This document shows, piece after piece, positions 33,859-43,585 of a stretch of 44,145 nt of DNA. Under the pieces are notes generated by a model. The model was not told the DNA's origin. It searched no databases and was given only the letters and a program-made list of their open reading frames with translations. This DNA comes from an uncultured Gemmiger sp. (GTDB taxonomy: Bacteria; Bacillota; Clostridia; Oscillospirales; Ruminococcaceae). Location of the stretch: NCBI GenBank assembly GCA_944388245.1, contig CALXIA010000014.1, forward strand, positions 1 to 44,145, given 5' to 3'. Within the stretch, counting starts at the first letter, position 1; every line of letters begins with the position of its first letter. A program made the translations under genes and the position numbers.

Positions 33859-35019
33859 GTGAAGCATAAACTGATTCTGCCGTTTGTGATAAGCTGCGTG
33901 CTTTCACTCGGGATCTGCTGGGCGTTGCGGCTGCTTACGACCAGCGATTATCTGCGCGGCGCGGTGCGCTACCTGGTGATCGGCTGCGCCGGGCTGCTGC
34001 TGGTGGCTGTGTGGGCCGCGTTCCTGGGCGAGGTGCTGGACCTGATCCGCTCGCTGCGGGAAAATCGCGCCCGGCAGCAGCGCACCGAACTGGAAGAGAC
34101 CCTGGTCAAGGCCTCCTCGCTGTACACCCTCGTGCCCGAGGAGGTCAGCGACGAGGAAACCCCGCAGCTGCCCGACCTGGAGCCGGCGCGTCCGCCGGTG
34201 CCCTCCGCCGAGGAGGGGGCCGCGCTGCCCTCCGGGCTTCTTTCCCCGTTGGAAAAGGAGGAACCCGCCCCCAAAAAGCGCAGCACCACCCGCGGCAAAA
34301 CGGCGACCACCACCCGGCGCAAGACCACGTCTTCCAAGAGCGCTTCTTCCAAGAGCGCGTCTTCCAAGGCCGCCAAGGCCGAGGGTGGCAAGCCTGCCGC
34401 AAGCAAGACCAGCAAAAAGCGCTCTGCGCCGGCCGCTAAAACGGCGGCGGCCGAATCCGTGCCGGAACCGATTTCCGCCCCTGCTGCCGAGCCGGTGACC
34501 GACGCCGTTCCCGCCGCGCCCGCACAGGAGCCGGTGGTCGAACCAGCGCCCGAATCCCCTGTTTTGGCGCCGGAAGCGGCCAGCCCCGCGGCGGAGCCCG
34601 CCGCGCCGGCGGAACCGGCCAGCCAGCCCGCTTCTTCGGAGCCTGCGCCGGCAGAGACCCCTGCCGCGCCGCCGGCCCCTGAAGCAGCACCGGTGGCGGA
34701 ACCTGCCCCCGAAACGATCGCCGCGGCCGACCCGGCCGCGCCCCCGGCGGCAGAAGCCCCGGTTCCGGAGCTCCCGAAGCCGGAACCTGCCCCTGCGCCC
34801 CGGCGGCGTTCCGCCCGGGAGATGCAGGCCATGGCGGAGGCAGCCAAACGGGAACAGGAGTTGCAGCGTGTGCAGCAGGAGGCCAACCGCCGCCTGGCGG
34901 AACAGGCAGCCCGCCGCCGCGCGGAACAGGAAAAGCTGGAGGCCCAGCGCAACAAGGCCCTGGAACAGGCCGCTCAACTGCAGCAGGCCCGCCGCCAGAA
35001 AACCACCCCGAAAACCTGA
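33859..35019 (+). CDS. Membrane-anchored Lys/Ser/Ala/Pro-rich protein of unknown function
   Basis: I do not recognise a family. The 386 residues show two N-terminal membrane helices (about 5-26 and 36-58), then a charged helix (RSLRENRARQQRTELEETL), then a basic stretch at about 130-195 of histone H1-like composition (KKRSTTRGKTATTTRRKTTS) containing three SSK(S/A)A repeats at 158-172. A long Ala/Pro/Glu-rich linker follows (about 196-315), like TonB or wall-spanning linkers. The C-terminal 70 residues are a charged coiled coil rich in Arg, Glu and Gln. The start is GTG with an ideal AAAGGAGGTGA site. Topology (inside or outside) is open: the KR-rich part suggests DNA or RNA contact if cytoplasmic, or teichoic acid contact if outside. 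Low-complexity sequence makes homology searches unreliable. Confidence 0.75.
   Translation: MKHKLILPFVISCVLSLGICWALRLLTTSDYLRGAVRYLVIGCAGLLLVAVWAAFLGEVLDLIRSLRENRARQQRTELEETLVKASSLYTLVPEEVSDEETPQLPDLEPARPPVPSAEEGAALPSGLLSPLEKEEPAPKKRSTTRGKTATTTRRKTTSSKSASSKSASSKAAKAEGGKPAASKTSKKRSAPAAKTAAAESVPEPISAPAAEPVTDAVPAAPAQEPVVEPAPESPVLAPEAASPAAEPAAPAEPASQPASSEPAPAETPAAPPAPEAAPVAEPAPETIAAADPAAPPAAEAPVPELPKPEPAPAPRRRSAREMQAMAEAAKREQELQRVQQEANRRLAEQAARRRAEQEKLEAQRNKALEQAAQLQQARRQKTTPKT
34330..34374 (+). repeat. In-frame 15-base tandem repeat, three copies
   Basis: Units at 34330-34344, 34345-34359 and 34360-34374 (TCTTCCAAGAGCGCT, one change in copy 2, more in copy 3) encode SSKSA, SSKSA and SSKAA. Length changes here would keep the reading frame. 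Confidence 0.85.
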
Positions 35020-35032
35020 ATCGTTACATAGC

Positions 35033-35087
35033 AAACGGCCCCGTCTTTGGCATGGCGTATCGCCAGCCGAAGATGGGGCCGTTTTTT
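35033..35087 (+). terminator. Terminator after the membrane-anchored protein gene
   Basis: AAACGGCCCCGTCTT (from 35033) pairs with AAGATGGGGCCGTTT (to 35084) with an inner GGC/GCC extension, followed by TTTTTT. Confidence 0.88.
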
Positions 35088-35136
35088 GGACAATCGTTGC
35101 CTGCGGGCGCTGCAAGCGGAGGGTCTCCGCCCGAAC

Positions 35137-35176
35137 ACAAAAATTCCCCAGCCCTCCACCAGAGAGGGTTGGGGAT
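35137..35176 (-). terminator. Terminator of the HPr-like gene
   Basis: On the minus strand ATCCCCAACCCTC pairs with GAGGGCTGGGGAAT (35143-35176 overall), followed by TTTTTGTG. It lies about 60 bases after the HPr-like stop. Confidence 0.88.
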
Positions 35177-35238
35177 CCCGCGCGCGTTCTTCTACCCTGT
35201 AAAGCCGGCGGGCCAAAGCCCGCTCTCGCCCGTGCCGT

Positions 35239-35460
35239 TTACTGCATTACAGAGCGATAGACGCGATCCAGTTCCGCCTCGTTCTCGCTTACCAGCTTGA
35301 CGGGAGCGGAATAGTCCAGGCTCATCAGGCCCAGGATGCTCTTAGCGTCGGCAATGCTACCGTTTTTATCATGAACCCCGATATCGTCCAAGCAGCGGGA
35401 AGCGGCCGAAACGATCTCTTTCACTTCGCTGAAATTGGAAACCTTAATCTCTTTTACCAT
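35239..35460 (-). CDS. HPr-like protein lacking the phosphorylatable His-15
   Basis: 73-residue protein with the HPr fold signature around the regulatory serine: ADAKSILGLMSLDYSAPVKL, where Ser41 matches Ser46 of HPr. The active-site loop that normally reads GxHARPA is missing; the first strand (KEIKVSN) runs straight into FSEVKEIVSAASRCLDD with no histidine. The protein is also about 12-15 residues shorter than HPr (85-88). It therefore cannot pass phosphate in the PTS, and resembles Crh in principle: a target of HPr kinase that could act as a CcpA co-regulator, which is inference. ATG 35460 has GGAGGG in front; ATG 35478 lies within that site and is less likely. Single-gene unit with its own promoter and terminator. 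Confidence 0.85.
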   Translation of the reverse strand: MVKEIKVSNFSEVKEIVSAASRCLDDIGVHDKNGSIADAKSILGLMSLDYSAPVKLVSENEAELDRVYRSVMQ

Positions 35461-35600
35461 AACTTGTTGTCCCTCCATTACTAAATACAATAGACAGGTT
35501 GGGTCAAACTTCAAAGGGGGGGCGGCGCACAGCGGCGGGCGCGGCACGGTTTGTTTGGCAAGTTTTACCGCCCGTTCAGGGCCTGCCTCTCCTTTGATAT

Positions 35601-35634
35601 TGTGCATTATAGCACATAAAATGCCGTTTGTCTT
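35601..35634 (-). promoter_or_regulatory. Promoter of the HPr-like gene within an inverted repeat
   Basis: Minus-strand AAGACA (35629-35634), 17-base spacer, and TGCTATAAT (35606-35614). The -10 lies in the perfect inverted repeat TGTGCATTATAGCACA (35601-35616), which could be an operator. Confidence 0.65.
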
Positions 35635-35769
35635 GTGATTTTTGCACAATTGAGATCTTTTCTCCCTGCTGGACAAAAGAAATTGGGCCCTCGCAACGGA
35701 ATTTGTGCGTTTTGGATGCAAAAATGTTGCATATCCCCGCCGAGTTTGCTCCGGAACTCCCTGCTGCCC

Positions 35770-35827
35770 TTGCAATTTTCCGCGCTTTCTGGTATACCTA
35801 TAACATTAGGTCCGCACGGGGCGGACC
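35770..35827 (+). promoter_or_regulatory. Promoter and start-site hairpin of the CNNM transporter gene
   Basis: TTGCAA (35770-35775), 17-base spacer, TATACC (35793-35798) with TGG before it. Around the expected transcript start, GGTCCGC (35809-35815) and GCGGACC (35821-35827) form a hairpin that would sit at the very 5' end of the mRNA. Confidence 0.65.
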
Positions 35828-35849
35828 CCTGATTTGGAAAGGAACGTGA

Positions 35850-37118
35850 TTGTTTTTGGATTCTCCTGGCCCTAGTATACTGGCGTTTGTATTGCTGCTG
35901 ACATTTTCGGCCTTTTTCTCCGCCAGCGAGACGGCGCTCTCCTGCGTGAACAAGATCCGCTTACGCAACAAGGCGGACGACGGCGACAAGCGCGCCGAGA
36001 CCGCGCTGCACCACGCAGAGGATTATGACCGCACCCTGTCCTCCATTCTGGTGGGCAACAACGTGGTCAACCTGTCCGCCTCCTCTCTGGCCACGGTGTT
36101 CTGTTCCACCCTGCTGGGCGAGCAGACCGGCCCGGTGGTGGCCACCGTGGCGGTGACCATTCTGGTGCTGATCTTCGGTGAGATCATGCCCAAGAGTTTC
36201 GCCAAGTCCAACTCCGAAAAGGTGTCTCTGGCCGTGGCCCGGCCCATGACCCTGGTCAAGACCCTCCTGAGCCCGGTGGTGTTCCTGTTCGCCCAGCTGC
36301 AAAAGCTGGCCACCCGCGGCGGCGATGACAGCCCCAGCGTGACCGAGGCCGAACTCAAGACCATCATTGACACGGTGGAGGAGGACGGCGTGCTCAGCCA
36401 GCAGGAGACCGACATGATCCAGAACGTGATCGAGTTTGACGACATCACGGTACAGGAGATCCTGGTGCCTCGGGTGGACATTCTGGCGGTGGACGTGGAT
36501 TCCCCGGCGGACGAGATCATCCAGAAGGCCCTTGACAGCAGCTACACCCGCATTCCTGTGTACGAAGGGGACATTGACAATATCATCGGTATGCTCCACA
36601 CCCGGGATCTGTTCCAGTGTCTGGCCCAGCACAAACCGGTGGACGTGCGGGCGCTGTGCCGGGACATTCCCTTTGTCTACCGCACCAAGCACATCAACAC
36701 CCTGCTGGCGGAGTTCCGCCGCAAGCAGCAGCACATGGCCATCGTGACCGACGATTTCGGCGGCACGCTGGGTCTGGTGACCCTGGAGGACGTGCTGGAA
36801 GAGCTGGTAGGCGAGATTTTTGACGAGACCGACGAGGCCGAGCCGCCCCTGGTGCAGAACATCGGGGAGAATCTGTACCGGGCCGCGGGGGAAGCCCCCA
36901 TTGACGAGATGTTTGAGGCGGTTGGGTTTGACGACCGCCACTACGACGGGAACTGCACCACCGTGGCCGGTTGGGCGCTGGAGTGCCTGGAACATATTCC
37001 GGTGGCGGGCGAGGAGTTTGACTTTGAAAACCTGCACGGCACCGTGGAGGAAGTGGACGACAAGCGGATTTTGAGCGTGCTGGTGCGGGTCTACCCGCCC
37101 GAGGAGAAGGACGACTGA
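35850..37118 (+). CDS. CNNM/CorC (hemolysin-family) transporter with CBS domains
   Basis: 422-residue membrane protein. DUF21/CNNM membrane domain at about 1-165 (TFSAFFSASETALSCVNKIRLR, LVGNNVVNLSASSLAT, FGEIMPKSFAKSNSE), a CBS pair at about 195-315 (PRVDILAVDVDSPADEII, FGGTLGLVTLEDVLEELVGEI), and a CorC_HlyC domain at about 330-415. Members are linked to magnesium export and cation balance; the hemolysin name is historical. The start is TTG 35850 with AAAGGAA in front; no ATG or GTG in frame gives the conserved N terminus. Single gene, convergent with tex. Confidence 0.9.
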   Translation: MFLDSPGPSILAFVLLLTFSAFFSASETALSCVNKIRLRNKADDGDKRAETALHHAEDYDRTLSSILVGNNVVNLSASSLATVFCSTLLGEQTGPVVATVAVTILVLIFGEIMPKSFAKSNSEKVSLAVARPMTLVKTLLSPVVFLFAQLQKLATRGGDDSPSVTEAELKTIIDTVEEDGVLSQQETDMIQNVIEFDDITVQEILVPRVDILAVDVDSPADEIIQKALDSSYTRIPVYEGDIDNIIGMLHTRDLFQCLAQHKPVDVRALCRDIPFVYRTKHINTLLAEFRRKQQHMAIVTDDFGGTLGLVTLEDVLEELVGEIFDETDEAEPPLVQNIGENLYRAAGEAPIDEMFEAVGFDDRHYDGNCTTVAGWALECLEHIPVAGEEFDFENLHGTVEEVDDKRILSVLVRVYPPEEKDD

Positions 37119-37159
37119 TCCGGTTTTCCACAATCGGTTTCAAAACAGTGAAAAGATAC

Positions 37160-37200
37160 AACCGCGGCGGCGGGCCCCAGGGCCCGCCGCCGCGGTTTTG
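37160..37200. terminator. Terminator between the CNNM gene and tex
   Basis: AACCGCGGCGGCGGGCC (37160-37176) pairs perfectly with its complement at 37181-37196 with a tiny loop, then TTTTG. Strong for the plus strand; for tex on the minus strand the T run is weak. Confidence 0.85.
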
Positions 37201-37208
37201 TGTATTCG

Positions 37209-39364
<2,156 letters not shown>

Positions 39365-39368
<4 letters not shown>

Positions 39369-41755
39369 GATTCGGTGTTTCCTTTCGGCAGTTCAATGGC
39401 AAATGATTCGTTCTTGGAAGCGGCGGACCGCCGGCGGCGCGCCGCCAGCCAGACCATCCAGCCCAGCCAGACAAGCACCGCCGCCCCGGCCACCGGGGCG
39501 CTCTGGGCCAGGCCCGGGGTGTGGTAGTCCAGCCGGATGGTGTTCTCCCCCGCTGCGGCGGGCACGGCGATCATGCCGCCGCTGACCTTCTCCACCGGCG
39601 CGGTCTCGCCGTTGACGGTGGCGGTCCAGCCCTCGGTGTAGGGCACGCTGAAGAGCACCAGGTTGTCGCTGTCCAGGGTGATGGTGGCGGTAAAGCCGTA
39701 GTTGTCGGCGGTGAAGCTGTCCGCCGCGCCGGCCCGGCGGGCGGCGGCGTCCTGGGTATAGGCGTCGTAATCCCGGTCCACCAGATCGGTGCTGTCCAGC
39801 TGGGTCAGCCAGCCGCCGTACTGTTGGATCTGGTCCTCGTCCAGCACCAGCGCCCGCATCAGAATGTTGGCCCGCATATCCTCCGGGATGGCGTCCAGCT
39901 GCTGCTGGGTGATATAGCTGTCGTAGACAAAGCCCATCGGCACCCAGTTCTCGTTCTCATAGATGGCATAGCTGCCGCTCTCGCCCCAGAAGGTCCAGCC
40001 CTGCTGGCTCACCTCGTCCATAAAGTTGGCCTGTTCGCTCAGCGGCATCAGGGTGAACCGCACGCTCAAAAGCCCGCGCAGGGCGTACCGTTCCGCCTCG
40101 GGCTTGCTGCTCACATCCCGCTTGACCCCCAGCTGGGGATAGAACTCCATGATGCTGGGTTCGACGGTGGTGCTGAAAAATTGCAGGTTGGAGATGCCGG
40201 TCCACATGCTCAGGTTGTCGAAGGTCTCGTAGGTGTCGGTGCGGTAGAAGCCCTCGGGCAGGATATCCGCCAGCTGGGGGCCCTCCACATAGCACTGCTG
40301 GTAGTAGCCGCCGTCCCGTTCCCACTGGGGGAACTTGCCGATGGCGAAATGGAACACGCTGTACAAGCAGGAGAAGGACAGCACCGCCGCCAGCAGCGCC
40401 CGGGGCATTTGGGGGCCTCGCTCGTACCAGACCAGCACCAGCCAGAAGGCCAGTAGCCCCACCACGCCCAGGCCCAGCATCAGCCAGTACTGGGCCGGCT
40501 GCTGCAGCACGCCGAAGGTCCACTCGCCCTCGTCCCCCTCCACCGGCACCACCGCCAGCATCACGGTGCTGAGCAGGATGATCAGGCTGGGCAGGATGCC
40601 CTTGCGGGGAATGTCCACCTCCTCGTCCTCCAGGCCCAGCACGCTGGCCCCGCAGAGGATCAGCACCGGCATATACCACCAGCGGGCGTAGTAGCTGGCG
40701 TTCAGGGCGTAGAAGGCCGAGTTGAGCACCGGCACCATGGCGCACAGCCCGCAGACAAACAGCAGCCGCCGGAAGGCGTGGCCCTGCCGGGTGCGCATCC
40801 AGGCCAGCGCCGCCGAAAAGCCCATCAGCGGCAGATAGGCGGTCATGCTGGTGTGCTTGATGGTGCAGTCGGTGAACATGTTGGGCAGATAGGGCGGGTC
40901 CGGCGGGAAGAACAGGTTGTAGAAGATGGCGAAATACTGCTGCACCTTGCCGTAAAGCAGAAAGCCGTACCCGCTGGAGAAGTTCACGGTGCGGGGGTTC
41001 TGGGACAAGCTCAGCAGCGCCGGCCAGGCCAGCACACAGCCCATGGCGCTGCCCAGCAGGCTCTCAAAGGCCAGCCGCCCGAACAGCCGCGGGGTGATGC
41101 GCCAGGACCGGGTGGTGCATTTGCAGATAAAATACAGCGCCAGAAAGACGATCTGCCCGGCAAAGAAGAAGTAGTTGTTGAGGAAGTTCACCGCCACGGT
41201 GAAGGCGAACAGCCCCCGCCGGTCCCGGTACACCGCCTCGTCCAGCGCCCAGAGCAGATAGGGAAACAGGGCAATGCCGTCCACAAAGGTGAAGAAGAAG
41301 GTGTTGTAGATGGTAAAGCCGGAGAAGGCGTACAGGCATCCGCCGATCACACCCAGATTCTGCCGCCGCACATACCGGCGCAGCCACAGATAGGCCCCGC
41401 CGCCGGCCACGGCGTATTTGAGGCAGAGCATCGGTACCATCAGATAGGGCTGCCAGCGGGCGGGCAAAAGGCTGCTGAGCCAGAAAAAGGGCGAGCCCAG
41501 CAGGTAGTAGGAGTAGCTGTTCACAAACCCGCTGCCCATATCGGTGGCCCAGCTCCAGCTGCCGCCCTCCTTGACGAAGGCGTTGGCGTACTGGGTGAAG
41601 GAGATGTACTGGCTGTTGAAATCGCCGCAGTAGAGGAAAAAGCCCTTGTCCACGATCAGAAAGGGCAGAAAGATGCAGACGGCCCCCAGCGCGCAGAAGC
41701 CGAAGGTCATCCAGTACCGGTTGGGTGGGGGCGCAAGCCGCCGCACAGGTTGCAT
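39365..41755 (-). CDS. YfhO-family polytopic membrane protein
   Basis: 796-residue protein with about a dozen membrane helices in the first 480 residues and one near the C terminus (VLVWLGWMVWLAARRR), flanking a large extracytoplasmic domain. Family sequence is visible in YCGDFNSQYISFTQYANAFV, LGSPFFWLSSLLP, and YAFSGFTIYNTFFFTFVDGI. YfhO proteins are GT-C-like glycosyltransferases; in Bacillus and Listeria they decorate lipoteichoic or wall polymers with sugars, so a polyprenyl-sugar-dependent glycosylation of the envelope is the likely role. ATG 41755 follows GAGGAGG (41762-41768); a TTG seven codons earlier lies before that site and is rejected. Confidence 0.85.
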
Positions 41756-41814
41756 GGAATCTACCTCCTCACGCAAAATTTCCGGCCCGGGTCGCCCACA
41801 GGGGGCGCCGGGTA

Positions 41815-41823
41815 TGGTATACT
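41815..41823 (+). promoter_or_regulatory. Extended -10 promoter of yfbR
   Basis: TGGTATACT, 56 bases before the yfbR ATG, with no good -35. The block TGGTATACTGAAAC is repeated exactly at the polA promoter (43526-43539). Confidence 0.6.
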
Positions 41824-41878
41824 GAAACGGAAGACCCGTTCACGCGGAATACGAATCCACCGGAAGGAACCTTGCATC

Positions 41879-42475
41879 ATGGAACACTTTTCTCTCAACG
41901 CGCTGCTGGCCCGGATGAAGCACATCACCCGGTGGGCGCTGATGCACAGCACCCGCACCGAAACCCTCAGCGAACACACCGCCGACACCGCCCTGCTGGC
42001 CCACACCCTGGGGCTGATCGCCCGGGATCTTCTGGGGCAGGCCGGCGTGCGGCCGGAGACTCTGGCCACGGCGGCGCTCTATCACGACGCGCCGGAGATC
42101 CTGACCGGGGATATGCCCACCCCGGTCAAGTACAAGAACGAGGCGCTCAAGACCGCCTACAAGGCGCTGGAGCGCCAGAGCGCCTGCCAGATGGCCGCGC
42201 TGGCCGACCCGGCGCTGCGGGACACGCTGGCCGGCTTTCTCACCGGGGACTGCCTGACCGGGGAGGAAAAAACGCTGCTCAAGGCCGCCGACCGATTGAG
42301 CGCCCTGATCAAGTGCGGCGAGGAGGTGCGGGCCGGCAACGGGGAGTTCCGGGCCGCGCTGGCCCAGCAGCAGGCGGCGCTGGAGGGGATGAACTGCCCG
42401 GCCGCCGCCTACTTTATGGCCCACATGCTGCCCTGCTACGCGCTGACCCTGGATGAATTGACCGCCCTGGAATAA
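41879..42475 (+). CDS. yfbR: YfbR-like HD-domain 5'-deoxynucleotidase
   Basis: 198-residue HD-domain phosphohydrolase. Residues fall almost exactly where those of E. coli YfbR do: Arg18-Trp19 (substrate base and sugar contact), His33, His69-Asp70, Glu73, Asp78 and Asp138 (AADRL). It removes the phosphate from dNMPs in the cytoplasm, affecting thymidylate supply and nucleotide balance. HITRWALMHSTRTETLSEHT is the family start. A GGAAGGAA site precedes the ATG. Its stop lies 3 bases from the stop of the convergent dus gene. Confidence 0.92.
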   Translation: MEHFSLNALLARMKHITRWALMHSTRTETLSEHTADTALLAHTLGLIARDLLGQAGVRPETLATAALYHDAPEILTGDMPTPVKYKNEALKTAYKALERQSACQMAALADPALRDTLAGFLTGDCLTGEEKTLLKAADRLSALIKCGEEVRAGNGEFRAALAQQQAALEGMNCPAAAYFMAHMLPCYALTLDELTALE

Positions 42476-42478
42476 CGG

Positions 42479-43450
42479 TCAGCTGTTTTCCCGCCAGACC
42501 TTTTCGATGAGCCGGTCGATGTCGGGGAAATGTTCCAGCCGGCTGCACTCCGCCCGCAGAGCGGCGGCGCCCCGCAGCCCCTTCATATAATGGATCGCCT
42601 GGCTGCGGGCCTGGGGCATGGCCACCCATTCCCCCTTGGCTTCGCACATCTCGTACACCTGGCGGCGCAGCTCCGCCATCCGCTGGCGCAGGGTCGGGGG
42701 CGGCGGGGCGGGTTCGCCCTTCAGCATGGCGGCGATCTCCCCGAACAGCCAGGGGTTGCCCAGCGCGCCCCGGCCCACCATGACCCCGTCGCAGCCGGTG
42801 GCCTCCATCATGGCCTTCGCCTCGGCGGCACTGGTGATATCTCCGTTGCCCAGCACCGGCACCGACACCGCCGCCTTGACCGCCCCGATCACCGACCAGT
42901 CCACCGTGCCGGGGGTGTACATCTGCTCCCGGGTGCGGCCGTGCACCGCGATCAGCGCCGCGCCCGCCGCCTCACAGGCCCTGGCCACCTGCACGGCGGT
43001 GACGTGGTCAGCGTCCCAGCCGGCCCGCATCTTGACGGTGACCGGGCGCCCGTCCGAAACGGCCACCACCGCCGCCACGATCCGGCCGCACAGGTCCGGG
43101 TCCAGCAGCAGGCGGCTGCCCGCGCCGGAGGACGTGATCTTGGGGGCTGGGCAGCCCATATTGATATCGATGAAATCGTAGTCGTAGGACTGGATCAGCC
43201 GGGCGGCCTGGCCCATGGTCTCCGGTTCGGCCCCGAACAGCTGCACCCCGTAGGGCGCGCCGTTGGCGGCGCAGCGGATAAGCTGGGCGCTTTTTTTGTC
43301 CCCGAAGGTGAGCGCCTTGGCGCTGACCATCTCGCTGATGGTATACGCCGCCCCGTGGCGGGCGGCCATGTCCCGGCAGGCGGCGTCGGTAAAGCCGGCC
43401 ATGGGGGCCAGCGCCGCGCCGGGGGCCAGGGGGATGGATGCGATCTTCAT
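42479..43450 (-). CDS. dusB: tRNA-dihydrouridine synthase (DusB-like)
   Basis: 323-residue flavoenzyme that reduces specific uridines in tRNA with NADPH. APMAGFTDAACRD binds FMN at the start, the catalytic Cys100 lies in INMGCPAPKITSSGAGS, then VKMRAGWD, VHGRTREQMYTPGTVDW and GNGDITSAAEAKAMME. MVGRGALGNPWLF is the C-terminal phosphate-binding motif. ATG 43450 starts the conserved sequence; the ribosome binding site (GCAGG) is modest. The DusB assignment over DusA/DusC is by overall resemblance. Confidence 0.92.
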   Translation of the reverse strand: MKIASIPLAPGAALAPMAGFTDAACRDMAARHGAAYTISEMVSAKALTFGDKKSAQLIRCAANGAPYGVQLFGAEPETMGQAARLIQSYDYDFIDINMGCPAPKITSSGAGSRLLLDPDLCGRIVAAVVAVSDGRPVTVKMRAGWDADHVTAVQVARACEAAGAALIAVHGRTREQMYTPGTVDWSVIGAVKAAVSVPVLGNGDITSAAEAKAMMEATGCDGVMVGRGALGNPWLFGEIAAMLKGEPAPPPPTLRQRMAELRRQVYEMCEAKGEWVAMPQARSQAIHYMKGLRGAAALRAECSRLEHFPDIDRLIEKVWRENS

Positions 43451-43501
43451 GCAAAACCTGCTTTTCTCTAGGATAGGCCGCCAAAGCGGCAACTAACGAA
43501 T

Positions 43502-43510
43502 ATTGTACCA
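43502..43510 (-). promoter_or_regulatory. Extended -10 promoter of dusB
   Basis: Minus-strand TGGTACAAT, an extended -10, 52 bases before the dusB ATG. Its expected -35 region falls on the polA -10, so the two divergent promoters overlap. Confidence 0.5.
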
Positions 43511-43525
43511 CAAAGAGGCCGGATG

Positions 43526-43534
43526 TGGTATACT
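43526..43534 (+). promoter_or_regulatory. Extended -10 promoter of polA
   Basis: TGGTATACT, 52 bases before the polA ATG, no clear -35; shares 14 identical bases with the yfbR promoter. Confidence 0.6.
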
Positions 43535-43585
43535 GAAACCGTATGAAATTTCGGGGCCCCGGCCCCGCAGGAGGATAACGCGCCT

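Larger units (their letters stand above)
35461..35849. other. 389-base intergenic region between divergent genes
   Basis: No coding capacity supported. It holds the HPr-like promoter (35606-35634, minus) with a leader of about 140 bases, and the CNNM-gene promoter (35770-35798, plus). The stretch 35635-35769 is AT-richer than its surroundings and shows no further feature I can name. The HPr-like leader includes a C-rich tract near 35520 and no riboswitch I recognise. Confidence 0.6.
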
